This document shows positions 33,005-42,354 of a DNA stretch of 64,000 nucleotides, piece by piece; position 1 is the stretch's first letter; the number at the start of each line of letters is the position of its first letter. The notes beneath the pieces are model-generated. The model was not told where the DNA came from and did not search any database. It was given only the letters and a program-made list of their open reading frames with translations. A program made the position numbers and the translations under genes. The stretch is taken from the NCBI GenBank assembly GCA_036677445.1, contig JAVBWI010000002.1, forward strand, positions 62,001 to 126,000, given 5' to 3'. This DNA is from JAVBWI01 sp036677445 (lineage in GTDB: Bacteria; Bacillota; Clostridia; Christensenellales; CAG-138).

Positions 33005-35158
33005 ATGGAAAAGCTCACATTGGAACACCGGATGCAGCTGCTGCGCGAAAAGAAGATACAGCACACCCTGCAAAAACGGGGGCAGCAGGGCTATATGGAT
33101 GCCGACGATTACGGCACCGTGCCTTTGCCGGAGGATTTTTCCTTTACGCCCAAGCCAAATGCGCCGGGCGGCGGAATCTACGGCGCGAAGGCCTGCGCGG
33201 AGAATTTTGCCGCGTTGCTGGAAGCGCACCCCGTATATGTGGATCCGCTGGAGATACTCTGCGGCCGCTGGCGCACCATGCTCACGCAATACCGTATACC
33301 CGGCGGCGCGTGGGATGAAGTCCGCTTCCCTTACGATCACCTCAAGCCCATGCACGAAAAGTACTGCATCGTGCACGGCATCGGCTCGGATTCCCATTGC
33401 GCGCCGGATTTTTCCATCGGTTTGAAGCTAGGCTTTACCGGTCTGCTTGAAAAGGTGCGTTACTACAGGGAAAAGAACCAAACCAATCTCGCGTTTTACG
33501 ATGCGCTGGAGACTGTGCTGCATGCGATCCAGCGGTTTATCTCGCGGCATATCGACGAAATCACTTCGCTGCTTGCGGCCGAGACACGGCCGGAGATTAT
33601 CGACACGCTGCAAAAAATGCTGGAAGCCAACCAAAACTTGTTAAGCGGCCCGCCGCGCACTTTTCTGGAAGCATGCCAGTGGATCAGCTGGTATAACATC
33701 TGCACGCGTATTTACGACAGGGACGGCGCGGGCTGCCAGCTTGACGTACTGCTCACACCGTATTACGAGCGGGATATGCAAGAAGGGCGCCTGACGGACG
33801 AACAGGCGCGCTTCATACTGGCCAACCTGCTTTTGACCGAAACGCATTATTACCAGCTTTCCGGCGTGGACGACGAGCAAAAGGACCAAACCTGCAAGCT
33901 GAGCTATCTGATACTGGAAGCGGCGCATATGCTCAACTCCTCCGCCAACCTTACGGTGCGCGTACACCCGAACGTGGAGGAGGCGTACCTGACGAAAGCG
34001 GTGGAATACCTGTTTACCGATCGCAACGGCTGGCCGCGCTTTTGCGGCGACCTGCCCCTGACGCGCGGATACATGCGCAACGGCTGCGACGAAAAGACCT
34101 CCCGCAGCCGCATTGCCGTCGGCTGCAACTGGATGGCCGCCCCCGGCGTGGAATTCCCTATGAACGACTGCGTCAAGGTTAACCTCGCGAAAGTGTTCGA
34201 GATCGCTTACGACGAAATGACGGAGGAAGGCGCACCCTCGACCGAACGGCTGATGGAACTGTTTGAACGGCATCTGAAAACAGCCGTAGAAGTCGTTGCC
34301 GAGGGCGTGAATTTTCATTTGGAACACCAGCACGAGCAATTGCCCGAGCTTGTGATCGACCTGCTGATGCAGGATACCATTGAAAAAGGGCTGGATATCA
34401 CCCAATGCCCGCGGCTGGGCACCATCGGGCTGGACGGGGCGGGCCTCGCCGTGGCGGCGGATTCCTTTGCCGCGCTGGAGCAGCGGATAGAGCGCGAGCA
34501 TCGCCTGCGCTTTGAAGAGGTGACCGCGGCGCTGCGCAGCGATTTTGCCGGCGTGCAGGGGGAGCGCATCCGGCTGATGCTGCAATCCTCCGAGCGTTAT
34601 TGCCAGGGAAATTCTTTGGGTGACCGCTGGGCAAGGCGTCTGACCGACGTATTTTCCCGCATCGTGCATGAGCAGCCCATGCCCAAGGGCAGAAGGCTGG
34701 TGCCGGGCTGGTTTTCCTGGAGCAACACCATATTTTTTGGGCAGGCCGTGGGCGCAACGCCAAACGGCCGGAAGGCCGGGACGCCTATCTCCCATGGCGC
34801 CAACCCCAACCCCGGTTTCCGCCGCGACGGCGCGGTGACCGCGCAGGCTACCGGTATCGCGCTCGCACAGCCGGGCTACGGCAATACCGCGCCGCTGCAG
34901 CTGGAATTTGACCCCAAGACCAGCGTGGAAGAAGGCGGCGTGCAGCGTGTACTTCAGCTCATCAAGACACATTTTGATATGGGCGGCACGCTCATCAATA
35001 TCAACGTGCTCGATGGGGAGACGCTGAAGAGAGCGAATGCGAAACCGGAGGAATATCCGGAGCTGGTGGTGCGTGTGACCGGGTTTACGGCCTATTTCGT
35101 TTCACTCTCGCCGGAATTCCGTCAGTTAGTGATGGACCGGTTTATTGAGGGCTTCTAA
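33005..35158 (+). CDS. glycyl-radical enzyme of unassigned subclass
   Basis: 717 residues. The C-terminal loop RVTGFTAYFVSLSPEFRQ carries the radical Gly693. The thiyl residue should be Cys374 in RIAVGCNWMAAPGVEF. Trp376 stands where the dehydratase-type enzymes have Glu (Cys-x-Glu), and the Cys-Cys pair of pyruvate formate-lyase is also absent, so neither reaction can be assumed. The loop GATPNGRKAGTPISHGANPN near residue 585 is typical of the superfamily. CGAGGAAAAA precedes the ATG. It follows its activase and lies among sugar dehydrogenases, an isomerase and a sugar importer. Candidate reactions are a lyase, rearrangement or dehydration of a sugar derivative. Confidence 0.88.
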   Translation: MEKLTLEHRMQLLREKKIQHTLQKRGQQGYMDADDYGTVPLPEDFSFTPKPNAPGGGIYGAKACAENFAALLEAHPVYVDPLEILCGRWRTMLTQYRIPGGAWDEVRFPYDHLKPMHEKYCIVHGIGSDSHCAPDFSIGLKLGFTGLLEKVRYYREKNQTNLAFYDALETVLHAIQRFISRHIDEITSLLAAETRPEIIDTLQKMLEANQNLLSGPPRTFLEACQWISWYNICTRIYDRDGAGCQLDVLLTPYYERDMQEGRLTDEQARFILANLLLTETHYYQLSGVDDEQKDQTCKLSYLILEAAHMLNSSANLTVRVHPNVEEAYLTKAVEYLFTDRNGWPRFCGDLPLTRGYMRNGCDEKTSRSRIAVGCNWMAAPGVEFPMNDCVKVNLAKVFEIAYDEMTEEGAPSTERLMELFERHLKTAVEVVAEGVNFHLEHQHEQLPELVIDLLMQDTIEKGLDITQCPRLGTIGLDGAGLAVAADSFAALEQRIEREHRLRFEEVTAALRSDFAGVQGERIRLMLQSSERYCQGNSLGDRWARRLTDVFSRIVHEQPMPKGRRLVPGWFSWSNTIFFGQAVGATPNGRKAGTPISHGANPNPGFRRDGAVTAQATGIALAQPGYGNTAPLQLEFDPKTSVEEGGVQRVLQLIKTHFDMGGTLININVLDGETLKRANAKPEEYPELVVRVTGFTAYFVSLSPEFRQLVMDRFIEGF

Positions 35159-35313
35159 TAAAGGTTTCTAATCTGCCTGCCGCATACCTTGCGGCGCTAT
35201 ACGCATTCGGGATCGGTTTACCGGAGGCTTTTGTCCGGCCGGCAAAGAACTTCGGTGAAGCATCTATATACAACAGGGACAGCACAGAATACGCAAACTG
35301 GAGGTAATTGCAA

Positions 35314-36255
35314 ATGAAAGTCGGATTATATTCCATTTCGTGCTCCGGCACATGGTTCAAAGACAGGCCTGCGCTCACCGTCGAGGAATTCATGGATACC
35401 GCAAAGAAATTCGGGTACGACGGCGTCGAACTGGACCTCAAGCGCCCGCACGGTTCCCCCCTGGATCTTACCGGCGCCCGCTGCAAAGAAATCAAAGCTT
35501 ATGCAGAGAAGCTGGGGCTTGAAATTTCCGGCGTGGCCGCCAACAACAACTTCACCTCGCCCGTGCCGGAGCATATCGAAAACGAGCTGCTCATGGTAAA
35601 GGAGCAGATCCGCGTCGCAAAAGAGCTTGGCGCGCCGGTATTGCGCCTGTTTGTGGCGTGGAGAGGCATCACCTTCCGCAATGGCATCGCTACGTATGAA
35701 GTCACGGCCAAGCATCATACCTACTATGATTTCACGGATTATGAAAAGCGCCAGCAGGCGGTCAAATGCTTCAAGGAATGCGCAAAATGGGCGGAAGAAG
35801 CCGGCGTTGTTCTGGCGCTGCAAAATCATCATCCCATTATCGAGACCTACCACGATATGCTGGACTTCGTAAAATGGGTGGATTCGCCCTTCTTCAAGTG
35901 CTGCCTGGATGCGCCATGCCTTGGCTGGAACGAAAAGGTGCAAAGCGACGAGTACATGGCAAAAGCCGTGCGCGACGTGGGCGATCTGCAGATGATCACA
36001 CACGCCAATGCCGAGTTTGTGGAACAGGCCGACGGCTCCGTCTCCATGATTTCGTTCGATCCTAACATACAGCCTGTACTCACCAACTATCCCGTGTTCA
36101 TCCGCACGCTTAAGGAGACCGGTTACAAGGGATATATCAATTTTGAATTCTGCCATATGCCGTTCCACAATGGGCAGGTGCTGGGCTACGACTACATCGA
36201 GAAGCAAATCGGTCTGGCGCAGAAGTATTTCCGCGGCCTGATTGAGAATGCCTGA
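35314..36255 (+). CDS. sugar phosphate isomerase/epimerase (TIM barrel)
   Basis: Xylose-isomerase-like barrel of 313 residues. VVLALQNHHPIIETYHDM (strand 5, with His where many members have Glu-Asn), FFKCCLDAPCLGWN (Asp), LQMITHANAEF (His) and YINFEFCHMPF (Glu) mark the metal-site strands. GGAGG lies nine bases before the ATG at 35314. It lies between the radical enzyme and the transporter genes, with 155 bases after the former that contain no clear promoter, so it is probably co-transcribed. It may interconvert the keto-sugar formed by the dehydrogenases. Substrate unknown. Confidence 0.83.
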   Translation: MKVGLYSISCSGTWFKDRPALTVEEFMDTAKKFGYDGVELDLKRPHGSPLDLTGARCKEIKAYAEKLGLEISGVAANNNFTSPVPEHIENELLMVKEQIRVAKELGAPVLRLFVAWRGITFRNGIATYEVTAKHHTYYDFTDYEKRQQAVKCFKECAKWAEEAGVVLALQNHHPIIETYHDMLDFVKWVDSPFFKCCLDAPCLGWNEKVQSDEYMAKAVRDVGDLQMITHANAEFVEQADGSVSMISFDPNIQPVLTNYPVFIRTLKETGYKGYINFEFCHMPFHNGQVLGYDYIEKQIGLAQKYFRGLIENA

Positions 36256-36310
36256 TTCATGCGAGCTTGCTCATTCTGTCACAGGACTGCGAGAAAATGA
36301 TAGATTTTGA

Positions 36311-36339
36311 TTGCAAATGTCGTCAGAACAGAGTATAAT
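36311..36339 (+). promoter_or_regulatory. promoter of the ribose-type importer genes
   Basis: TTGCAA at 36311-36316 and TATAAT at 36334-36339 with a 17-bp spacer, about 140 bases before the binding-protein start. It probably gives the importer its own transcript inside the cluster. Confidence 0.6.
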
Positions 36340-36476
36340 AACCGGAGTTCAATATATTATGATTTGTACATGCGACTCCAATCAAAAAGCCATATACAGA
36401 ATTCAAATGCATAAAATCTCTTCCTGCAATCAAAGCGCTCTGCTTTGATAATAAAAAACCATAAGGAGGAATGACG

Positions 36477-37601
36477 ATGAAGAAGTACCTGTCGATTTTG
36501 CTGGTCGTTTGCCTGCTGGCCGTCATGGCTATCGGCTGCGCCGCTCCCGCCGCAGAAGCTCCCGCCGCCGAAAAACCCGCCGCACAAGCGCCTGCCGCCG
36601 AGGAGCCCGCCGCCGAGGAACCCGCTGTTACCAATGTTAAGCTGGCTTCCCACAATGCCGTCATCGAAGGCAATGCCTACCGTGTCCGTTATGAGAAGGA
36701 CATTCAGGATGCCGCCGCTGCCGCCATTGACAATGGCCTCAACGTCTCCTATGCTTCTTTCGTTTCCAACTGGGATCCCGCAACCGAGTCTCAGCAAATC
36801 GAGAACAGCATCAACGAGGGCTACGACATTCTGCTCGTGAACCCCGTGGCCCCCACCGGCCTTGATCCCATCATCGAGAAGGCTCTTGATGCTGGCATCA
36901 TCTACATCAACTGCGATTGCGAATACTATTCCGACAAGATCCTCAACGTTGCGACCGATCAGTACTACCTCGGCTATAAGACCGCTACGTATGCCGGAGA
37001 GGTGCTGGGTTCCGGCGCGAAGGTCGTTATGATCAACGCCATCGACGGCAACGCCGCCAACACCGACCGTGCGAACGGTTTTGACAAGGGCATCGAAGAG
37101 AAGGGCCTTGAAGTCGTTGGCTATTACAACCACGACTGGGACAATGTCAAGTGCCAGCAGATCATGACCGAGATACTCAATTCCGGCGTGGAGTTCGACG
37201 GCGTGCTGGTCTCCCAGGGCGCTGAGGCCGTCCTCGCCGCCTACGAAGCCGCCGGAGCGAATCTGCCCAAGTTCATCGGCTTCGGCGATACCGGCGAGTA
37301 CATGCAGCGCATGCTCAAGATCAATGCCGAGAGCGAAGTGCTCCCTTACATCGTCGTTTCCAACCCGCCGGGCGTTGGCGGTTCCGCTCTGAACTTCGGC
37401 CTCAACCTGCTCATGGGCAAGGAACTCAAGGATGGCATCTATACCAAGCCCGAAACCAACAGCATTTTCCTCGAGTCCAAGGTATGGTATACCTATGACA
37501 ACCAGGAAGAGTATCGCGATATGGCCGAGTCCATGGCGCCCGGCGATGCGATTTCCTACTGGCTGACCATTGACGAAGTCGCTGCCGGGTACTTCAAGTA
37601 A
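36477..37601 (+). CDS. sugar-binding lipoprotein of ABC importer (RbsB-like)
   Basis: Extracellular binding protein of 374 residues. A lipoprotein signal (LSILLVVCLLAVMAIGC, Cys about 20) and an Ala/Pro/Glu tether to about residue 45 precede a type I periplasmic-binding fold (GYDILLVNPVAPTGLDPIIE, then ALDAGIIYINCDCEY, and DGVLVSQGAEAVLAAYEAAG). It lacks the calcium-loop of the MglB-like protein, so the ribose/inositol branch fits better. The ATG at 36477 is preferred over 36471, which lies against AAGGAGGA. It heads an importer with one ATPase and two permeases. The ligand is unknown. Confidence 0.88.
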   Translation: MKKYLSILLVVCLLAVMAIGCAAPAAEAPAAEKPAAQAPAAEEPAAEEPAVTNVKLASHNAVIEGNAYRVRYEKDIQDAAAAAIDNGLNVSYASFVSNWDPATESQQIENSINEGYDILLVNPVAPTGLDPIIEKALDAGIIYINCDCEYYSDKILNVATDQYYLGYKTATYAGEVLGSGAKVVMINAIDGNAANTDRANGFDKGIEEKGLEVVGYYNHDWDNVKCQQIMTEILNSGVEFDGVLVSQGAEAVLAAYEAAGANLPKFIGFGDTGEYMQRMLKINAESEVLPYIVVSNPPGVGGSALNFGLNLLMGKELKDGIYTKPETNSIFLESKVWYTYDNQEEYRDMAESMAPGDAISYWLTIDEVAAGYFK

Positions 37602-37635
37602 TACGAAGCGCGAAGCGCAATAACAAGTTGTCACC

Positions 37636-37668
37636 GCTTGGCCGACGGAGCCTCTCCGCCGGCCAAGC
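37636..37668 (+). terminator. intercistronic hairpin after the binding-protein gene
   Basis: GCTTGGCCG and CGGCCAAGC form the outer stem with a further GGAG/CTCC stem inside. No T-tract follows. It has the same position as the stems after the MglB-like gene. Confidence 0.5.
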
Positions 37669-37839
37669 ATACAAAAGGGCATTTCATCCGTATCGGCCGA
37701 TATAGCGCCGAAAATTCATACGGCGCGGGTCAGCAAATTTCCCCATCATACGGACTTTCGTAACACTGTAAATTCAATGCGACGCATTTTTGGATAGATA
37801 ATCCGATTTGATTTTTTCATCAACTGGAGGTGGCCCGAT

Positions 37840-39360
37840 TTGTTTGAGATGCGTGGAATTGATAAAAGGTTCGACGCAGTCGTAGCCCTCAAAGGAGCCT
37901 CGCTGCATGTGGAGCCCGGAGAAATGCGGGCCCTGCTCGGCTCCAACGGATCCGGCAAATCCACCATGGTCAAGGTGCTTGCCGGTCTTGTCAAGCCCAA
38001 CGCCGGCGAGGTGCTTTTTGACGGCGTGCCTGTGACCATCCGTTCCGGCGTGGATTCGCGGCGGCACGGCATTGCGACGGCGTTTCAGGATTTAAGCCTG
38101 GTGCCTACCATGACCGTGCTTGACAACATCATGCTGGGCAACGAGCCGAAAGGCAAGCTGGGCATGGTGGATCAGAAGAAGTCGCTCAGCGAGGTTAACG
38201 CGCTTCTGGAGCGGTTTCATATCGACTGCGACCCGAACGCGTTTGTACAGACGCTGATGCCCTCCACACAGAGCATGCTGGAAGTCGCAAAGGCCGTATA
38301 TATGAAACCGCGCCTGCTGCTGCTCGACGAGGTGACGGCGTCGCTGCATCACGACGAAATCGAGGTGCTCTTTGGTGTGCTGCGCGAGCTCAAGGCGGAG
38401 GGTACCGCCATTGTTTACGTGACCCACCGCATGAGCGAGATTTTTCAAATCTGCGATACGGCTACCGTTATGCGGGGCGGCGAAACCGTGGCGGAAGTAA
38501 GCACCGGCGAGATTACGCTCGACGAAATCGTGTTCCATATGACCGGGCAGCGGCCGGACGCCAAGGATACCTGCGAAGCGGAAGAGTTTGACAGCGCGGG
38601 CCGCGAGACGGTGCTGGACGTGCAGAACATGGCCATTTTCCCCAAGGTAAAGGACATTTCCCTCAAAGCCTATAAGGGTGAGATCGTAGGTATATGCGGC
38701 CTGGAGGGACAGGGGCAGCCGGAGTTTATCCGCGCGATACTGGGCATGATGCACCCGGAGGAGGGTACGATCCGGTATATGGGCAAACAGGCGCATTTCC
38801 GCTCCCCTGCCGACGCCGTCAACAGCAACATCGGTTTTATCTCCGGCGAGCGCAACACAGAGGCCATGTTCCCCGCGCGTTCGGTGGAGGAGAACATTTT
38901 TGCAGGCCGCGCGGCCAAGGGGGCGCTGTTCAAATACCTCACCGCCAAGTCCGTGCGGGAATTCGCGCAAACCGCGGTGGACAGATACAACATCAAGGTC
39001 GGGTCGCTCAGGCATCCCGCCAATTCGCTTTCGGGCGGCAACCAGCAGAAGCTGGTCGTAGCCCGCTGGATCGCCATGAATCCCACGCTGCTGCTTCTTG
39101 ACGACCCCACCAAGGGCGTAGATATCCATTCCCGCCGCGAAATTCATAAAATTCTCCGGCAGTGCGCCGAGGACGGTATGACCGTGATACTTTCGTCGAG
39201 CGAAAGCGAAGAGCTGCTGGATATCGCGGACCGCGTGTACGTATTTTACGAGGGCCGCGTAAGCGGCATGCTCTCCGGCGCCGCCAAGACGCCCGAGCGT
39301 ATGGTAGCGGCCATGATGGGCCTGACACGCGAAAATAGCGCAGCAAAGGAGGCTGAGTGA
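37840..39360 (+). CDS. sugar ABC importer ATPase, tandem domains (RbsA type)
   Basis: 506 residues, two nucleotide-binding domains. Domain 1 has Walker A GSNGSGKST, a weak signature STQSMLEVAKAV, and Walker B LLLLDEVTASL, where Val replaces the common Pro. Domain 2 has the degenerate loop GLEGQGQPE, LSGGNQQKLVVARW and LLLDDPTKGVDIH, so its catalytic Glu is Asp. The start is TTG at 37840, nine bases after GGAGG; the next ATG is too far. This domain-2 Asp and the altered Walker B set it apart from the ATPase near 4.3 kb. Confidence 0.88.
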   Translation: MFEMRGIDKRFDAVVALKGASLHVEPGEMRALLGSNGSGKSTMVKVLAGLVKPNAGEVLFDGVPVTIRSGVDSRRHGIATAFQDLSLVPTMTVLDNIMLGNEPKGKLGMVDQKKSLSEVNALLERFHIDCDPNAFVQTLMPSTQSMLEVAKAVYMKPRLLLLDEVTASLHHDEIEVLFGVLRELKAEGTAIVYVTHRMSEIFQICDTATVMRGGETVAEVSTGEITLDEIVFHMTGQRPDAKDTCEAEEFDSAGRETVLDVQNMAIFPKVKDISLKAYKGEIVGICGLEGQGQPEFIRAILGMMHPEEGTIRYMGKQAHFRSPADAVNSNIGFISGERNTEAMFPARSVEENIFAGRAAKGALFKYLTAKSVREFAQTAVDRYNIKVGSLRHPANSLSGGNQQKLVVARWIAMNPTLLLLDDPTKGVDIHSRREIHKILRQCAEDGMTVILSSSESEELLDIADRVYVFYEGRVSGMLSGAAKTPERMVAAMMGLTRENSAAKEAE

Positions 39361-39362
39361 GT

Positions 39363-40412
39363 ATGGCGGATTTCAAACGGGCGTTTATGCGCTTTAGGCG
39401 CACCCCCGCATTTACCGGGTTCATACTGTTCCTCGTTGTGCTGCTGTTCAACATTGTGGTGCAGGGCCCCGCGGAGTTCTTTAACCCCAAGAGCCTGAAC
39501 ACGCTGTTCTCCAAGAATACTCCGCTGATACTGGTCGCCATGGCGCAAAGCCTGCTGCTGATTTCCGGCACGCTGGATATTTCCGTCGGCATCCAGCTGG
39601 CTCTGGTCAACGTTGTCATCATCATGGTGCCGCAGGAATGGGGCGTGTCCTTGTATGTAGGCTTCCTGTTTGGCATACTGGCCTCCATCGCCATATCTAC
39701 GCTGTGTGGCGTATTCGTATCCGTGCTGCGCCTGCCCGGAATGCTCGCGAGCTACGCGCTTATCTATATCGTGCGCGGTATCAATGTGCTGATTATGAGC
39801 AAACCCCAGGGCAGCGTGCCCAAGGAGTTTTACAAAACCTACGATTCGCTTATCGGCGGCATTATCCCGTTTTCCGCGTTGCTGCTTATATTCGTGTTCC
39901 TGCTCTGGATCTATTTAAAACGCACCAAGTTTGGCCGCAATATTTACGCGGTCGGCGGCAGCCCGCGCAATGCGTTTGCCGCGGGCATCGACCCGGTATG
40001 GGTGCAGATGCAGGCGTTCTGGATCAAGGGCTTCATCGTCGGGCTTGCAGGCATCAGCCTTACGCTGATGACCGCTTCGGGCAACCCCCTGCAGGCGGAA
40101 GAGTACGGCATCCGTTCACTGTCTGCGTGCATCATCGGCGGCCTGGGCTTTGGCGGCTGGGGCTCCATGAGCTGCGCACTCTTTGGCGCGGGCTTCCTGG
40201 TGACCATACAAAACACGGTATACTATTTCTTCAATCTGCTTTACAAGCTTATTCCCGGCTTCCAGGTGACCTCCTACTGGCAAAACCTCGTTTCCGACAT
40301 CATCATATTCGGTGGATTATTGATGACCATCGTTACGGCGAAAGGACAGCGGGAGGCTCTCAAGCAAGGGTTTGTAAAACAATTCAAGAGGGGTGAGCGC
40401 ATTGTTAAATAA
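39363..40412 (+). CDS. sugar ABC importer permease 1 (RbsC type)
   Basis: Membrane permease of 349 residues with about nine hydrophobic segments. LLLISGTLDISVGIQLALVN is the conserved region after helix 2-3; AEEYGIRSLSACIIGGLGFG is the cytoplasmic loop that meets the ATPase. The ATG at 39363 follows AGGAGG by ten bases; a GTG two codons earlier is too close. The gene is followed by a second, related permease, so the pair may form a heterodimer, unlike the single-permease MglC system in this window. Confidence 0.87.
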   Translation: MADFKRAFMRFRRTPAFTGFILFLVVLLFNIVVQGPAEFFNPKSLNTLFSKNTPLILVAMAQSLLLISGTLDISVGIQLALVNVVIIMVPQEWGVSLYVGFLFGILASIAISTLCGVFVSVLRLPGMLASYALIYIVRGINVLIMSKPQGSVPKEFYKTYDSLIGGIIPFSALLLIFVFLLWIYLKRTKFGRNIYAVGGSPRNAFAAGIDPVWVQMQAFWIKGFIVGLAGISLTLMTASGNPLQAEEYGIRSLSACIIGGLGFGGWGSMSCALFGAGFLVTIQNTVYYFFNLLYKLIPGFQVTSYWQNLVSDIIIFGGLLMTIVTAKGQREALKQGFVKQFKRGERIVK

Positions 40413-41388
40413 ACCGGAGAGCAATATGACGGTGGATCAAAAGATCCGGGTCTTTATACAGAGCAGCCCCGCACGCATGGCGGTGATCATTTCGATGGTC
40501 TTGTTCGCCATTACGGTTGCAATAAATCCCAAATCCTTCAATATGAGCGCATTCGGATCCATACTGCTGATGACATTGCTGCTGAGCTTTGCGTCCGCGG
40601 GGCAAACCATCGTGCTTATAGGCGGCGGGCTTGACTTTACGGTGGGTGCGGTCATGTCCTCGGCGGCGATATTGACCACCTATATCATGAACGGGGAAAA
40701 CGGCAAATTCCTGATCGTGTTCGCCTTGGCAATGGCCATGGGCGCGGCGATCGGGCTGCTTAACGGCGTGTGCGCCGTGAAGATCGGCCTGCCGCCCATG
40801 ATCGTCACCATGGCGATCAGCAATGTGGTGACGCGGCTGCAATATGTGTTCACGCAGGGCAGCCCCAGCGGCTATGCTTCGCCTGCCTTCATCAATTCGG
40901 TTATCAACAAGATATGGGGCGTCATCCCCTCGCTCACGCTGTATGCGCTGATACTTTGGCCGCTGATATTCTTCCTGCTCAACCGCTCGCGCTTTGGCAA
41001 GCAGGTGTATCTGACCGGTAATAATTCCACTGCGGCGCAGCTTAACGGCATCAAGGTCAACAAGGTACGTATACTTACTTACGTCATTTCCGCGATGCTC
41101 TCGGCATTTTCCGGTATGCTGGGCGCGGCGTATATGGCGACCGCCCGCTGCCAGATATTCGACGAGTATGCATTCAGCTCCCTGGTCGCGGTAATCGTTG
41201 GCGGCACCGCGTTTACGGGCGGTATCGGCACGTACGCCGGCAGCATTGCGGGCGCGTTGCTGATGACGGTGCTCAGCAACGCCCTTACGGTGCTGGCACT
41301 CTCTCAGCCCATGCGCAATATCGTGCAGGGCGTGGTGATGGTGCTGCTGCTCATCGTTTACAACCGCTCCAAAGCCGTTCGCCAGTAG
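40402..41388 (+). CDS. sugar ABC importer permease 2 (RbsC type)
   Basis: Membrane permease of 328 residues. IVLIGGGLDFTVGAVMSSAA and EYAFSSLVAVIVGGTAFTGG are the two family regions. It overlaps the end of permease 1. The start is ambiguous: TTG at 40402 lies nine bases after GAGGGG and is preferred; GTG at 40393 is next to the Shine-Dalgarno and ATG at 40426 is a further option. It closes the importer and is followed by a good terminator. Confidence 0.85.
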   Translation: MLNKPESNMTVDQKIRVFIQSSPARMAVIISMVLFAITVAINPKSFNMSAFGSILLMTLLLSFASAGQTIVLIGGGLDFTVGAVMSSAAILTTYIMNGENGKFLIVFALAMAMGAAIGLLNGVCAVKIGLPPMIVTMAISNVVTRLQYVFTQGSPSGYASPAFINSVINKIWGVIPSLTLYALILWPLIFFLLNRSRFGKQVYLTGNNSTAAQLNGIKVNKVRILTYVISAMLSAFSGMLGAAYMATARCQIFDEYAFSSLVAVIVGGTAFTGGIGTYAGSIAGALLMTVLSNALTVLALSQPMRNIVQGVVMVLLLIVYNRSKAVRQ

Positions 41389-41409
41389 GCTTAAAACCCA
41401 TTGATCGTA

Positions 41410-41460
41410 GACCGGCCCGCGGCCTGACTGCGGTTGTTTTCAGGCGGGGCCGGTTTTTTA
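41410..41460 (+). terminator. intrinsic terminator after the importer operon
   Basis: ACCGGCCCGC pairs with GCGGGGCCGGT (one bulge), enclosing GCCTGA..TCAGGC, and is followed by TTTTTT. Strong rho-independent form. Confidence 0.8.
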
Positions 41461-41487
41461 CTCTGGGCAGGAAAGGACAGGGGTGTT

Positions 41488-42354
41488 ATGCGTTTGTTTC
41501 GTATCGGTACGCTTGCGGATTGGTTCGGCGTCGGCCTGCTGGAAGGCATACGCCAATCAGAGCGCGTGGGCGCAGAGGGCGTCCAGCTTTATGCCGCCGG
41601 AGAGCTCGACCCCAACACGCTTACGGCGGCGGATATCCGGATGGTAAAAAGGGTTGCGGCGGATTGTTCCCAGACGGTTTCGGCCTTGTGCGGCGAGCTG
41701 GGCGGACACGGCCTTTGCCTGCCGGAAGAGAACCCGCAGAAGATTGCGTATCTGAAGCGTACCGTGGATTTGGCGCTGGCGCTTGATTGTACTGTCGTTA
41801 CCACGCATTTGGGCGTAATTCCCAAAGATCAGGAAAACCCGACGTACCGCGTGTTGCAGGATGCATGCGGTGAGATCGGCGCGTACGCAAAGCGCCGCGG
41901 CGCCTGTATCGCGATCGAGACGGGGCCTGAGCCGGTGGAGCGGCTGGTATCGTTTATAAAAAGCTGCGCCGCCGGCGGCATTGCGATCAATTACGACCCC
42001 GCCAATCTCGTCATGGTGCTGCGAGCCGACGAGGTACAGGGCGTATACCAGGGGGGCGGCCATATCGTACATACCCACGCCAAGGATGGACGCAACCTGG
42101 TGCCGACGACCGGCGAGGAGCACTATGCCGTGTTCGCGGAGGGCGGCGTGGACGCTACCCGAAAAATCAAGCGTACGGAGCAAACGCCCATCGGCCTCGG
42201 GTCTGTCCGATGGCCGGAATATCTTACGGCGCTCAAAGATATCGGCTACCGCGGGTTTTTGACCATCGAGCGCGAGGTGAAAGGCGAAACCACCGCTGCG
42301 GAGATCGCGCAGGCCGTCGTGTTCTTGCGGGAACACATGGCGCGCATTGTATAA
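41488..42354 (+). CDS. sugar phosphate isomerase/epimerase, paralogue A
   Basis: TIM-barrel isomerase of 288 residues. RIGTLADWFGVGLLEGIRQS opens strand 1; ACIAIETGPEP (Glu), GIAINYDPANLV (Asp), HIVHTHAKDGRN (His/Asp) and FLTIEREVKGE (Glu) are the metal-site strands. It is a clear paralogue of the gene at 47053, with long identical stretches. AGGACAGGGG lies upstream of the ATG at 41488. It lies just after the importer terminator, so it needs read-through or its own promoter. Epimerisation or isomerisation of a keto-sugar is the likely job. Confidence 0.85.
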   Translation: MRLFRIGTLADWFGVGLLEGIRQSERVGAEGVQLYAAGELDPNTLTAADIRMVKRVAADCSQTVSALCGELGGHGLCLPEENPQKIAYLKRTVDLALALDCTVVTTHLGVIPKDQENPTYRVLQDACGEIGAYAKRRGACIAIETGPEPVERLVSFIKSCAAGGIAINYDPANLVMVLRADEVQGVYQGGGHIVHTHAKDGRNLVPTTGEEHYAVFAEGGVDATRKIKRTEQTPIGLGSVRWPEYLTALKDIGYRGFLTIEREVKGETTAAEIAQAVVFLREHMARIV

